A stretch of 64,000 nt of DNA from Lathyrus oleraceus (taxonomy: Eukaryota > Streptophyta > Magnoliopsida > Fabales > Fabaceae): positions 537,789,769-537,853,768 of the forward strand of contig NC_066585.1 of assembly GCF_024323335.1 (NCBI RefSeq), read 5' to 3'. The position numbers and the translations under genes are program-made. Positions 11,209-22,992 of this stretch are shown here, in pieces. A model generated the notes under the pieces. That model was not told the DNA's origin, made no database searches, and saw only the letters and a program-made list of their open reading frames with translations. Numbering within the stretch: the first letter of the stretch is position 1; each line of letters opens with the position of its first letter.

Positions 11209-14200
11209 TGTTGCATCTCGAAAAATACTATTCCTCGCGATGGTCGCGGAAAAAATTACGTTCGAACAGAGTCGCCACCGAACTTTATTTATCCCAATAA
11301 AGGGATAGGGAAATATCGATAAAACCTTTAGGAAATAGAATAATGGTCGTCGCAACCATATTTGGGTTTGGGAGTGGATTACGTAAGGGGAAGGTATTAG
11401 CACCCCTTACGTCCATTGTACTCAACGGGAACCTTTTAGTTCTAATGTGCGCTTCAAGTGTTAATTTATGTTTCTTTGTTATCTTTGGGTTATAAAATTA
11501 TTAAAAATAGAAATGGATGAGAACCTCAGAAAGGGAAAGGGGAGGTTTTTTATTAGTGTGCTCGTGAAGATACAGCAATCTCCTGCCTACGTATCCTTAT
11601 GGCGTAATAAGGAAATCAGAGCATTCCTAGTTCGGGGAACTACGGTTAGTAGGTGTCTTTTAGTGATTTGCTGTTTTAGATCACGTTCTAAAGGCTAAAC
11701 GCTGGCTTGTCTACTCTCGACGGAGACTTAAGCACTAGTTTGTTGTGCGCATTAGAAAGGATTAACAGGTGTTCTTTCTGAAAAGAATTTTGGTCACACA
11801 AAGGTGACAGGTCGAGTTGATATGTCGGATGTTTTGATTGGTTGAGATGTTTTTGGGTTGGATGACGATTACTCGGATAGTCGAGTAAGACAACTCGTAT
11901 CCTAACAGTCGGGAAAGGGAGTAGAAGACTCTAGACCACTTTCTTTTTCATCCCTAATTATAGGAAAGATTTTATAATAGTTAAGGTGTTTTGGATGGAT
12001 GACGAATACTCGGATAATCGAGTAAGACAACTCGTATCCTAATAATCGGGAAAGGGAATAGAAGACTCTAGACCACTTTCTGTTCCATCTGAGTGTTTAT
12101 GAAAATAAGGTTGTATATGGTTGACGTATTTTTATAATGAACGACAAGTACTTGAATAGCTGAGTAAGACAACTCATATCCAAGCATTTGAGAAGAGGAG
12201 TTGAAAGCTCAAAACCATCTCCCTTTTCGTATAGTTAAGAAAGCGATTTGATTAAGTTGTATTTGCAGAAAAATGGCAATTGTTCGACTGACCGAGTAAG
12301 AGAACTCGTATTCGTCCAATTGAGGAGTGAAGTTGAAAACTCAAAGTCAGCTCCTTTTTCATTCAACTTATTGTGAAAAATGTTTTGATTTAATCGGGGT
12401 ATCTCAATTGAGAGAAAATACTCGACGTTGGATCGAGGTTTTAGATTTGTGTTTTGAATGAAGTGAATTTATTTAGTGTATTGCTCTTCTACTCGATAAA
12501 AATCAAATAGGTCTCATTGTAAGAAAGCCCAAGAGTAAGCTATGTGAGGTTGATGGCGATACTTTTACAAGTAATCGACTTACAAAGGCGTTTGGAAATG
12601 GGCTTGAGGTTAAATCAAGAATTATGTGATTTTTTAGTGGTTTAACAATGGTTGTGAATTGAATGGGCTTAGCTTGAGAATGATTGACATGGTGGTAAAA
12701 TAAATCGATCAATATTTAATTACCAGAGTTAATTTATTAAAATTCGATAAAAATGATTAATTTCATTAATTAAAACTAATTATCAAAACTATTTAATAAA
12801 ATAATAAAGTTAATTAAAATTAATTAATCAGAATTAAACTAATTAAGCAAAATTTTAATCAATTAATTGATTTAATTAAAAAAGATAGAAATGAATGACA
12901 ACGCAAATCTTTTGAAGAAATCAAATTGAGTTGGCTATAATGTGCTCAAAAACCGGTTTATACATAGCAACAACGAAATTGGAGTGTCATATGTAAAGAT
13001 CGAAACGCGATGAAAATACACAATCAATGTATAGAAACTTGGGCGGCATAACGACATAAAATTGCCGAATCCACGTAAAGAAAAAAAAAGAAATCCAAAG
13101 TCCGATTCAACAATGCAATGAAATTTAAGATCAACAATTCAACATTTATTGTTATAATGACATTGCAAAAGTTATCACCTCATATCATCCTAATTAAAAA
13201 AAAACTTATCACAATCATTATCAAACCAAAATACCATGGGTGCCAATAATAAGAACTAAATGAGATTGATTCAAATGTCATAATTTTTAGCCCAAAACTA
13301 TATAGAATTTTTCTCCTAATAATCAAAACTTATTAATAGAAAATAGAAAGTAATAAAGTAGTAAAAAAAGGTAATAGAATGTTTTTAAGAAAACCTAGAT
13401 ACATGAGCACCCAAATGAACACCTACGTACATCACTTATTGTTATAATCACCATACAATGAGAAAATAATTTGAATTGTTATTGATAACCTGCTAAACGA
13501 ATTTCAATTTCCCTTGATGCCTTTGGATCAGAACACAAACTAACAACGCATACGCTTTCAACATAAAAATTAAAACATAGTGATAGCTTACTAAAATCAT
13601 ACCCATAACTATTTATTTAAATAAATCAAATCATAAAAAACAAAACTTAGTAAATGATTAATAATATATTTATACTATTCTAACAGAAACAACCTAAAGT
13701 TTAAAATAAAAGTAGAACAATAACTTTACCAACTAAAACAGAAAAAGAGTTAACAAATATTATAAATATAAAACATTGAAAATAAAAAGTAAGAAAGAAG
13801 ATGGTTTCACCATAAATCTGAGTTCATCGGAGCTGAGACCAGAAAGAGTACGTGCCGAGATTGGAGAAAGTATGTGTGAGCCGAGGAAGCTAACGGTTTG
13901 CGCAGCGGTGGAGAGAAGGAAGCTATCAGAGGGTTTCACGGCGAAGAATCATTATTGCATCGCGGTGGAGGATGCGTTGGTGTTTCCGGCGGAAGAATCG
14001 TTGTGGTTGAGGAGGAAAAACAGAGGTTGTGTTGGTGTTTCCGGCGGAAGAATAGGTGGTGATGGTAAGCGTCGTTTTGTAAGGGAAACGGAGGATTTAT
14101 GTGAGGACGATGAAGGTTAAATGGTTGGTGTGTGGTTAAATGCGGCGGTGGCGCCCGGTTGAGAGTGTAGGACGGAGAAAGGTTTGCTGTTGGAGGTGGA

Positions 14201-14449
14201 CGCGCATGTGATTGAGAAGAAGAACGGTCGAACGGTGGTGTGGCCGGCGTTAACACGACGATGAAGAAGGTTGTGTATTTGTTCACGGCGAAAGGGGGTT
14301 AGTGTTAAAGATGGAAGAAGTAGTGTTGTGTTTAGGCGATGTAGTGAGGAAGAAGAATGTGAGGTGAGTGAGAGAGATCTCTTCTTTGTGAGACGCATGT
14401 GTGTGAATTTAAGCAGAGAGAGATGTTGGTGGTTTCCTCTCCCTTTACC

Positions 14450-14540
14450 TTTTTTATTATTTTTCTTTTTATATCCGTTGGATGAGAGAGACCCTTTTTT
14501 ATTATTTTTCTTTTTATATCCGTTGGATGAGAGAGACCTT
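14450..14540 (-). promoter_or_regulatory. Duplicated 45-bp TATA-box unit of the solo LTR
   Basis: A 45-bp unit is repeated in tandem (the 'atatccgttgg' landmark is at 14471 and 14516). On the minus strand each copy contains GGATATAAAAAG, a good TATA box. It lies about 0.9 kb from the LTR start once the inner array is removed, so it is a plausible duplicated core promoter. Confidence 0.5.
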
Positions 14541-14710
14541 TTTTTATTATTTTTTTTTATAATTATTATTCAATTTATTTTTAAATTCTGATTGGATAAT
14601 AAAATGTACATGGATTGTAAACTTAGACCCTTGATTAGTTTGAATCAACGATTCAGATTGAATCAAAGAAACACACCAAGAAACACACATTATTTAAATA
14701 AATCAAAATG

Positions 14711-14715
14711 CATAT
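14711..14715. other. Target-site duplication CATAT (left)
   Basis: CATAT directly precedes LTR 1. The same five bases follow LTR 4 at 35561-35565. No such duplication occurs at the internal LTR borders. Confidence 0.92.
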
Positions 14716-16531
14716 TGTAACACCCCGATTAAAATAAGAGAATTATTTAATTGAGTTAATATTATTTTATTAATTTAATTAAATAAAGTTGAATTATTGG
14801 ATTATTATTATTATTATTATAGATATTATTTATTTTAATAATAAATAAATAAATAAAATAATTGGAATATGAAGAGTGGAAGGGTAAAAGTGGAAATTGG
14901 ATAAAAGAGGCCAAAGTGAGAATTCAGTTTTTTCACGTGTTTTGTCTCAGAGTCAGAGAAAGGGGAGAAACGCTGGAGAGAAAGAGAAGGAAGAGGAGGA
15001 GGCCAAAGATTGCTCAGAGCTCCCTTCAATCCAAAGAGGTAAGGGGTCTGAACCTTATTAAACAATAATATGCTGAAAATGGTGAAATATTGTGTGAACG
15101 AAATTGGGATTTTAGTCGAAGGAATTCGTAGAAATTATATGCAATGATGTTAGGATTGTGAAATCGAATAGGAGACTAATTGTACTAGATGATATGAGTG
15201 ATTGTGTGCGAAATTTGGACTGTGGAAGGATGAATTTGGATAGATCTCGTAGTAGAGAAAGCCATGGCAGATCTGGAGATCTGGTTTCTGGTCATACGCG
15301 TATGGCACTAGGCAATACGCGTATGAGATGACCTGGTACGCGTATGGCACTAGGCAATACGCGTATGGATGAAGAAGATGGAATTTTGAACGTGAAATGG
15401 TCTCTGGTGGTACGCGTATGGGGAAGTGATACGCGTAGCATACGCGTATGGGAATGGCCAATACGCGTATGGATTTGGTCAGGCGTGGGCAATACGCGTA
15501 TGAGCATAGGCAATACGCGTATGGGCAGACTTGTGGTCTTTCCTGGCTGTTGTTGTGCAGTTTCGGTTGTTTAGGCTGAGCGAGGTAACTTAGCTGATGC
15601 ATAGTATACGAGGGATCAATTCCCGTTGCTTTGAGTGGTATAGATATTAGTAGAGTGTGATAATACTGTGTTTGATTATGTGGCATGATGTGATATGCTT
15701 TTATGATAGAATGTGTTAATGATGATGATAACATGACTATATGATGCTGTTGTTGCTATGTTGATTATGATGAATGCTTGGTGTGCATGCATTCATGAAA
15801 GGCCGATGCCTAGTGATGAACGGACTGAGTTCCAATGATGTTGTTGACTCCGGGCTTGTTGAGAGGCTTGGTTCCTTACGGGGAACTCGGATTCTATGGT
15901 GATGAATCTGGGAGTGGTGATCCTGTAGTTGGTCACAAAATGGGTATACCGAGTCGTGTTGAGTCATGCATGGGTGTGTGCATTGCATTGATATGTTGTT
16001 TTGTTGATGTTCATGAGTATGTTGATTATGATGATTATGATGAGCTGTGTTGGTATATGTGAAATATATTTATGTTTATATTTCTGTCGTTATATTATTA
16101 TTTAATAATGTAATTCTCACCCCTTCTGCATGTGTTTATGTTCATCTATGATGAGCAATGTGCAGATAAAGCGGAGTAGATATTGTTGAGGTTCCAGGAA
16201 TAAGTGTAGAGTTATTCTACAGAGTCGAGTCAAATGCTCTGGTCATGTGACACCGGGATTATGGGATTCGATAGATAATATATTATTATTTACGTTGTTT
16301 ATGATGACTAATGTTGAGATGTTTGTTGAGATAATGTTGAAACATTATTATGAATTGTTATATGATGAATTATAATAATTGTGTTGTTGTCCGCTGCGAA
16401 GTTTAAAATATTAAATAATATATGTTATGTTGAAATGAAATAAGTGTTATGTTGTAAGGAATGTAAACTCTTCTACATGTTGTACTTTGATAATATAATT
16501 AAATATGTCGTTCGGGTAGAAGGGTGTTACA
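14716..16531 (+). mobile_element. Array LTR 1 (outer left)
   Basis: 1816 bp, starting TGTAACACCCCG and ending GGTGTTACA. Diagnostic bases by LTR position are 130 A, 375 T, 832 C, 1690 A and 1772 T. The A at 130 and the C at 832 are private to this copy. It contains a cluster of ten ACGCGT palindromes. Confidence 0.95.
15296..15520 (+). promoter_or_regulatory. Cluster of ten ACGCGT palindromes in LTR 1
   Basis: ACGCGT occurs at 15296, 15317, 15338, 15359, 15412, 15431, 15442, 15463, 15494 and 15515. Nearly all are within a larger (A)TACGCGTAT palindrome followed by gg or gag. Several spacings are 21 bp, two helical turns. The core fits the plant CGCG box (A/C/G)CGCG(G/T/C) bound by calmodulin-binding CAMTA factors. 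Each core also holds two CpG sites open to methylation. A regulatory role is inferred. Confidence 0.5.
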
Positions 16532-16535
16532 TTAG

Positions 16536-16547
16536 TGGTATCAGAGC
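16536..16547 (+). other. Primer binding site, copy 1
   Basis: TGGTATCAGAGC, four bases after LTR 1, is the standard complement of the 3' end of plant initiator tRNA-Met. It primes minus-strand cDNA synthesis. Confidence 0.93.
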
Positions 16548-16649
16548 ATGGTCAGTCCAGTCGAGTCATAATGTGAGGTTTTCCCTGTTGGTCGATTAGT
16601 GTAAATGACACTGTCGATATTTAACGGTTGTGGTTGTGTTGTGCAGAGT

Positions 16650-19600
16650 ATGGCTGGAGAAAACGACCGTGTGATTGCTGAGGCTTTGACTGCTATGGCG
16701 CAGGCTATGCAGGCGCAGCAGAATCCGCCGGTCGACGAGTTTAGGAATTTGGGAAGGTTTCTGAAGAATAACCCTCCTACATTCAAAGGGCGCTATGACC
16801 CAGATGGTGCTCAGATTTGGCTGAAGGAAATTGAGAAGATTTTCCGGGTGATGACGTGTACTGAAGCACAGAAGGTGCAGTTTGGTACGCATATGTTATC
16901 TGAAGAGGCTGAAAACTGGTGGGATAACACTCGCCAGAGAATTGCAGTACCAGGTACTGAGATGACTTGGGAAAGGTTCAAGACGGCCTTTCTGGAGAAA
17001 TATTTTCCTGCGGATGTGCGATGTAAGAAGGAAATGGAATTTCTAGAACTGAAGCAGGGTAACATGTCTGTTGCTGATTACGCTTCGAAGTTTGAGGAGC
17101 TGGTGCAGTATTGTCCTCATTATAATAATGCTGATGCGGAGGAATCCAAGTGTGTCAAGTTTGAGAACGGGTTGCGTCCCGAAATCAAACAAGGCATTGG
17201 TTACCAGGAGATTCGTAGGTTTCCTACACTGGTTAATAAGTGCAGGATATTTGATGAAGATAGCAAGGCTAGGACTGCTCATTACAAGAGTCTTAGTGAG
17301 AAGAAGAATAAGGATCGTGGTAGTCCTTATGCATCTCCGAATGGTAAAGGTAAGCAGAAAGTGGTAGATGAGAAGAAGCCAAGTGGGGGAGGATCTCCCA
17401 TAGCTGGTAAATGTTTCAAGTGTGGCGAGCCAGGCCACCGTGCTGATAGCTGTACCAAGAAAGTGCTGAGATGTTTCCGATGCGGTCAGGCTGGTCATAG
17501 AGTTACTGAATGTAAGGATGCTGGTCCGACATGTTTTAATTGTGGCGAGAAAGGCCATATCAGTTCGCAGTGCTCGAAACCGAAGAAGGCGGCTACTGCA
17601 GCTCACACTACTGGTAGGGTGTTTGCTCTGAGTAGGACTGAAACTCCTAAAGAAGATAATCTGATTAAAGGTACTTGCTTGATTAATAATGTTGAACTGC
17701 TTGCTATTGTTGACACTGGTGCTACTCATTCGTTTATTTCGTACGAGTGTGCGACTAGGATTGGTGTGATTATGTCGTCCCTAGGCGGAAGTATGGTGAT
17801 AGATACTCCTGCTAATGGTTCTGTGAAAACTTCTGTTGTCTGTCGAGGTTGTCATTTGACGATCTTTGAGAGAGAGTTCGTGGTTGATTTGGTGTGCTTG
17901 CCCTTGCACCAAATTGATATTATTCTGGGAATGAATTGGCTAGAATTCTATGGCGTGTTTATCAACTGCTATAGGAAGACGGTGCGGTTTTCTGAAGTTG
18001 GTGAGAACGATGAGGCAAAATTTCTATCTGCTAGGCAGGTGGGGGAATTTGTGAAGGATGAAGCTCAGATATTCGCTTTATTTGCGTCTCTGCAAGCGGA
18101 TAAGAAAGTGGTGAGTGTAGAATTGCCGGTTGTCTGTGAATTTCAGGATGTGTTTCCGGAGGATGTAAGTGAATTACCTCCAGAACGTGAAGTCGAATTT
18201 GCCATTGACTTAGTACCAGGTACGAGTCCGGTGTCGATGTCTCCTTATAGAATGTCGACAACTGAATTGGTTGAATTGAAGAAGCAACTTGAAGAATTGC
18301 TTGAGAAGAAGTTTGTGCGTCCAAGTGTTTCTCCTTGGGGTGCACCAGTATTGTTAGTAAAGAAGAAGGAAGGTACGATGAGGTTGTGTGTCAATTATCG
18401 GCAGTTGAATAAGGTGACTATCAAGAATCGGTATCCATTGCCGAGGATTGATGATTTGATGGATCAGTTGGTTGGAGCTCATGTTTTCAGTAAGATTGAT
18501 TTACGGTCGGGTTATCATCAGATCCGAGTGAAGTCAGATGATATCGCGAAGACTGCTTTCCGTACGAGGTATGGTCATTATGAATACACTGTGATGCCGT
18601 TCGGTGTGTCTAATGCTCCAGGTGTGTTTATGGAATATATGAATCGTATATTTCATCCGTACCTTGATAATTTTGTTGTGGTGTTCATAGATGATATATT
18701 GATATATTCTAAGACGGAAGAAGAGCATGCAGGACATCTGAGAATTGTTTTGCAGGTGTTAAGGGAAAAGAAATTATATGCAAAGTTATCTAAATGTGAG
18801 TTCTGGTTGAAGGAAGTGAGTTTCCTTGGCCATGTGATTTCGAGTGGTGGGATTTCTGTTGATCCTGCTAAAGTTGTTGTTGTATTACAGTGGGAGACTC
18901 CGAAGTCTGCTACTGAGATACGCAGTTTTCTGGGGTTAGCTGGTTATTATCGCAGATTTATTGAGGGCTTCTCTAAGTTGGCATTGCCGTTGACGCAGTT
19001 GACTAAGAAGGGTCAAGTGTATGTGTGGGATGCAGCTTGTGAAGCGAGTTTTGTTGAGTTGAAGAGGCGGTTGACCAGTGCTCCAGTGTTGATCTTGCCT
19101 AATCCTGGTGAGTCCTTCGTTGTTTATTGTGATGCTTCTTTGATGGGTCTTGGTGGTGTCTTGATGCAGAACGGTAAAGTTGTAGCTTATGCTTCTAGAC
19201 AGTTGAAAGTTCATGAGAGGAATTATCCTACGCATGATCTAGAACTTGCAGCTGTTGTATTTGTGTTGAAAATGTGGAGGCATTATCTGTATGGTTCCAG
19301 ATTCGAAGTGTTCAGTGATCACAAGAGTCTGAAGTACCTGTTTGATCAGAAAGAGTTAAATATGAGGCAGAGAAGGTGGTTAGAATTACTGAAGGATTTT
19401 GACTTTGAATTGAGTTATCATCCCGGTAAGGCTAATGTAGTTGCAGATGCGCTGAGTAGAAAGTCTCTACATATGTCTATGATGATGGTTCGGGAGCTTG
19501 AGTTAATTGAACAGTTCCGTGATATGAGTTTGGGTTGTGAAGTTTCCGCCGATAGTGTAAAGTTGGGTATGCTGAAGTTGACTAGTGGAATTCTGGAAGA

Positions 19601-19988
19601 TATTCGGAATGGCCAGCAAGTTGATGTCGCTCTAGTCGATCATATTACTATGGTTAACCAGGGTAATGGTGGTAATTTTGAGATTGATGGGAATGGCATC
19701 CTGCGATTTAAAGGTAGAGTTTGTGTTCCTGAGGTGTCTGAATTGAAAAAGAGTATTCTTGAAGAGGGCCATAGGAGTGGATTGAGCATCCATCCAGGTG
19801 CAACTAAAATGTATCAAGACTTGAAGAAGTTGTTTTGGTGGGCTGGTATGAAAAGAGATGTTGCTAAGTTTGTGTATGCCTGTTTGACTTGTCAGAAGTC
19901 AAAGATTGAACATCAGAAACCGGCAGGTATGATGCAACCTTTGAGATTCCTGAATGGAAGTGGGATAGCATTTCCATGGATTTTGTGA
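16650..19988 (+). CDS. Gag-Pol polyprotein, array copy 1 (frameshifted in integrase)
   Basis: An open frame of 1112 codons. I chose the ATG at 16650 (MAGEND...) over the in-frame one at 16605, because the latter adds 15 residues unlike Gag. Visible domains are the Gag capsid region (about 30-200), three CCHC zinc knuckles starting at residues 255, 275 and 295, and a protease DTGA motif at 355. Reverse transcriptase has its FIDDILIYS catalytic motif near 680. RNase H begins around the CDAS motif at 828, and the integrase HHCC zinc-finger is near 1048-1090. The frame is then lost: one base appears to be missing near 19940-19950, so the last 15 or so residues are out of frame and the stop is premature. 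The integrase core continues in another frame from 19976. Known role: capsid assembly and reverse transcription in the cytoplasm, followed by integration. This copy cannot make integrase without frameshifting. Confidence 0.9.
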   Translation: MAGENDRVIAEALTAMAQAMQAQQNPPVDEFRNLGRFLKNNPPTFKGRYDPDGAQIWLKEIEKIFRVMTCTEAQKVQFGTHMLSEEAENWWDNTRQRIAVPGTEMTWERFKTAFLEKYFPADVRCKKEMEFLELKQGNMSVADYASKFEELVQYCPHYNNADAEESKCVKFENGLRPEIKQGIGYQEIRRFPTLVNKCRIFDEDSKARTAHYKSLSEKKNKDRGSPYASPNGKGKQKVVDEKKPSGGGSPIAGKCFKCGEPGHRADSCTKKVLRCFRCGQAGHRVTECKDAGPTCFNCGEKGHISSQCSKPKKAATAAHTTGRVFALSRTETPKEDNLIKGTCLINNVELLAIVDTGATHSFISYECATRIGVIMSSLGGSMVIDTPANGSVKTSVVCRGCHLTIFEREFVVDLVCLPLHQIDIILGMNWLEFYGVFINCYRKTVRFSEVGENDEAKFLSARQVGEFVKDEAQIFALFASLQADKKVVSVELPVVCEFQDVFPEDVSELPPEREVEFAIDLVPGTSPVSMSPYRMSTTELVELKKQLEELLEKKFVRPSVSPWGAPVLLVKKKEGTMRLCVNYRQLNKVTIKNRYPLPRIDDLMDQLVGAHVFSKIDLRSGYHQIRVKSDDIAKTAFRTRYGHYEYTVMPFGVSNAPGVFMEYMNRIFHPYLDNFVVVFIDDILIYSKTEEEHAGHLRIVLQVLREKKLYAKLSKCEFWLKEVSFLGHVISSGGISVDPAKVVVVLQWETPKSATEIRSFLGLAGYYRRFIEGFSKLALPLTQLTKKGQVYVWDAACEASFVELKRRLTSAPVLILPNPGESFVVYCDASLMGLGGVLMQNGKVVAYASRQLKVHERNYPTHDLELAAVVFVLKMWRHYLYGSRFEVFSDHKSLKYLFDQKELNMRQRRWLELLKDFDFELSYHPGKANVVADALSRKSLHMSMMMVRELELIEQFRDMSLGCEVSADSVKLGMLKLTSGILEDIRNGQQVDVALVDHITMVNQGNGGNFEIDGNGILRFKGRVCVPEVSELKKSILEEGHRSGLSIHPGATKMYQDLKKLFWWAGMKRDVAKFVYACLTCQKSKIEHQKPAGMMQPLRFLNGSGIAFPWIL

Positions 19989-20494
19989 CGGGATTGCCGA
20001 GGACAGTAAAAGGTAATGATTCTATTTGGGTGATTGTGGATCGGTTGACTAAGTCGGCGCATTTCTTGCCGATGAAGATTAATCACTCTTTAGAGAAGTT
20101 GGCAGAGTTGTATATTGAGGAGATAGTGAGGCTGCATGGTATTCCATCCAGTATTGTGTCTGATAGAGATCCCAGATTTACTTCTAGATTTTGGGAAAGT
20201 TTACAGAAAGCGTTGGGAACCAAGTTGAGGTTGAGTTCAGCTTATCATCCTCAGACTGATGGTCAGACCGAAAGAACTATCCAATCCTTGGAGGATTTGT
20301 TGAGAGCTTGTGTGTTGGAGCAGAGTGGTTCTTGGGATAGTTATTTGCCGTTGGTGGAGTTTACTTATAATAATAGTTTCCATGCTAGTATCGGTATGGC
20401 TCCATATGAAGCATTGTATGGTAGGAGGTGTAGAACTCCATTGTGTTGGTATGAATCAGGTGAGAGTGTTGTACTCGGACCTGAGATTGTGTAG
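19976..20494 (+). pseudogene. Integrase catalytic core fragment, copy 1
   Basis: This continues pol after the frameshift. It carries the DDE catalytic set: Asp in [10 protein letters not shown], Asp in VSDRDPRF and Glu in the DLLRA stretch after [10 protein letters not shown]. It ends at a TAG (20492-20494) where relatives continue without a stop, and the same frame stays open beyond it. There is no ATG or promoter of its own, so it is a broken part of pol. The apparent start at 19976 is an internal Met. Confidence 0.85.
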
Positions 20495-21016
20495 CAGACG
20501 ACTGAAAGGGTTAAGATGATTCAGGAGAAAATGAAGATTTCTCAGAGTCGTCAGAAGAGTTATCATGATAACAGGAGAAAGGCACTTGAGTTCCAAGAGG
20601 GAGATCATGTGTTCTTGAGAGTTACTCCGACGACGGGTGTGGGTAGAGCTTTAAAGTCTAAAAAGCTTACTCCGAGGTTTGTGGGTCCGTATCAGATTTT
20701 GAAGAGGGTTGGGGAAGTGGCGTATCGGATAGCTTTACCGCCGTCGCTTTCTAATCTGCATGATGTGTTTCATGTATCTCAGTTAAGAAAGTATATTGCG
20801 GATCCTTCGCATGTTGTTCAGTTGGATGATATCCAGGTGAGGGATAATTTGACCGTAGAGGTGTTGCCAATTCGGATAGAGGACCGAGAAGAGAAGACCC
20901 TGAGAGGTAAGAAGATTGCTTTAGTGAAAGTTTTTTGGGGAGGTCCAGCTGGTGAGAGCTTGACTTGGGAGCGTGAAGATCAGATGAAGGAGTCGTATCC
21001 GGCTCTATTTGCTTGA
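20495..21016 (+). pseudogene. Integrase C-terminus with chromodomain-like tail, copy 1
   Basis: In frame with the preceding segment after the TAG. It contains the GPY/F region (RFVGPYQILKR) and ends in a chromodomain-like segment (LVKVFWGGPAGESLTWE). In chromoviruses such tails direct integration to heterochromatin; here the tail is cut off from the catalytic core by the stop. Confidence 0.82.
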
Positions 21017-21046
21017 GGTATGTTTTCGAGGACGAAAACTCTTTTA

Positions 21047-21058
21047 GTGGGGGAGAGT
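21047..21058 (+). other. Polypurine tract, copy 1
   Basis: gtgggggagagt lies directly before LTR 2, where plus-strand DNA synthesis is primed. Confidence 0.85.
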
Positions 21059-22874
21059 TGTAACACCCCGATTAAAATAAGAGAATTATTTAATTGAGTT
21101 AATATTATTTTATTAATTTAATTAAATAAAGTTGAATTATTGGATTATTATTATTATTATTATAGATATTATTTATTTTAATAATAATTAAATAAATAAA
21201 ATAATTGGAATATGAAGAGTGGAAGGGTAAAAGTGGAAATTGGATAAAAGAGGCCAAAGTGAGAATTCAGTTTTTTCACGTGTTTTGTCTCAGAGTCAGA
21301 GAAAGGGGAGAAACGCTGGAGAGAAAGAGAAGGAAGAGGAGGAGGCCAAAGATTGCTCAGAGCTCCCTTCAATCCAAAGAGGTAAGGGGTCTGAACCTTA
21401 TTAAACAATAATATGCTGAAAATGGTGAAATACTGTGTGAACGAAATTGGGATTTTAGTCGAAGGAATTCGTAGAAATTATATGCAATGATGTTAGGATT
21501 GTGAAATCGAATAGGAGACTAATTGTACTAGATGATATGAGTGATTGTGTGCGAAATTTGGACTGTGGAAGGATGAATTTGGATAGATCTCGTAGTAGAG
21601 AAAGCCATGGCAGATCTGGAGATCTGGTTTCTGGTCATACGCGTATGGCACTAGGCAATACGCGTATGAGATGACCTGGTACGCGTATGGCACTAGGCAA
21701 TACGCGTATGGATGAAGAAGATGGAATTTTGAACGTGAAATGGTCTCTGGTGGTACGCGTATGGGGAAGTGATACGCGTAGCATACGCGTATGGGAATGG
21801 CCAATACGCGTATGGATTTGGTCAGGCGTGGGCAATACGCGTATGAGCATAGGCAATACGCGTATGGGCAGACTTGTGGTCTTTCCTGGTTGTTGTTGTG
21901 CAGTTTCGGTTGTTTAGGCTGAGCGAGGTAACTTAGCTGATGCATAGTATACGAGGGATCAATTCCCGTTGCTTTGAGTGGTATAGATATTAGTAGAGTG
22001 TGATAATACTGTGTTTGATTATGTGGCATGATGTGATATGCTTTTATGATAGAATGTGTTAATGATGATGATAACATGACTATATGATGCTGTTGTTGCT
22101 ATGTTGATTATGATGAATGCTTGGTGTGCATGCATTCATGAAAGGCCGATGCCTAGTGATGAACGGACTGAGTTCCAATGATGTTGTTGACTCCGGGCTT
22201 GTTGAGAGGCTTGGTTCCTTACGGGGAACTCGGATTCTATGGTGATGAATCTGGGAGTGGTGATCCTGTAGTTGGTCACAAAATGGGTATACCGAGTCGT
22301 GTTGAGTCATGCATGGGTGTGTGCATTGCATTGATATGTTGTTTTGTTGATGTTCATGAGTATGTTGATTATGATGATTATGATGAGCTGTGTTGGTATA
22401 TGTGAAATATATTTATGTTTATATTTCTGTCGTTATATTATTATTTAATAATGTAATTCTCACCCCTTCTGCATGTGTTTATGTTCATCTATGATGAGCA
22501 ATGTGCAGATAAAGCGGAGTAGATATTGTTGAGGTTCCAGGAATAAGTGTAGAGTTATTCTACAGAGTCGAGTCAAATGCTCTGGTCATGTGACACCGGG
22601 ATTATGGGATTCGATAGATAATATATTATTATTTACGTTGTTTATGATGACTAATGTTGAGATGTTTGTTGAGATAATGTTGAAACATTATTATGAATTG
22701 TTATATGATGAATTATAATAATTGTGTTGTTGTCCGCTGCGAAGTTTAAAATATTAAATAATATATGTTATGTTGAAATGAAATAAGTGTTATGTTGTAA
22801 GGAATGTAAACTCTTCTACATGTTGTACTTTGATAATATAATTAAATATGTCGTTCGGGTAGAAGGGTGTTACA
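21059..22874 (+). mobile_element. Array LTR 2 (shared, hybrid)
   Basis: 1816 bp. Diagnostic bases are 130 T, 375 C, 832 T, 1690 A and 1772 T. The left part matches LTR 4 and the right part LTR 1, the expected product of a 3'LTR x 5'LTR crossover. It serves as 3' LTR of copy 1 and 5' LTR of copy 2. No target duplication flanks it. Confidence 0.95.
21639..21863 (+). promoter_or_regulatory. ACGCGT palindrome cluster in LTR 2
   Basis: Same ten-site cluster as in LTR 1, unchanged. Confidence 0.5.
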
Positions 22875-22878
22875 TTAG

Positions 22879-22890
22879 TGGTATCAGAGC
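22879..22890 (+). other. Primer binding site, copy 2
   Basis: TGGTATCAGAGC, tRNA-iMet type, four bases after LTR 2. Confidence 0.93.
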
Positions 22891-22992
22891 ATGGTCAGTC
22901 CAGTCGAGTCATAATGTGAGGTTTTCCCTGTTGGTCGATTAGTGTAAATGACACTGTCGATATTTAACGGTTGTGGTTGTGTTGTGCAGAGT

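Noticed and set aside
13776..14398. Overlapping 93-116-codon ORFs in the solo LTR
   Set aside because: They lie in LTR sequence, have biased composition (Pro/Ser/His-rich on the minus strand) and match no known family. I kept them only as a remark under the solo LTR.
15150..15734. 194-codon minus-strand ORF in LTR 1, repeated in all LTRs
   Set aside because: It is antisense to the LTR and its repeats come from the ACGCGTATG cluster. Its presence in four copies only reflects LTR identity.
17043..17729. 228-codon minus-strand ORF opposite gag in each array copy
   Set aside because: Shadow of the Gag-Pol frame. It has no recognisable domain and is conserved only because the bodies are identical.
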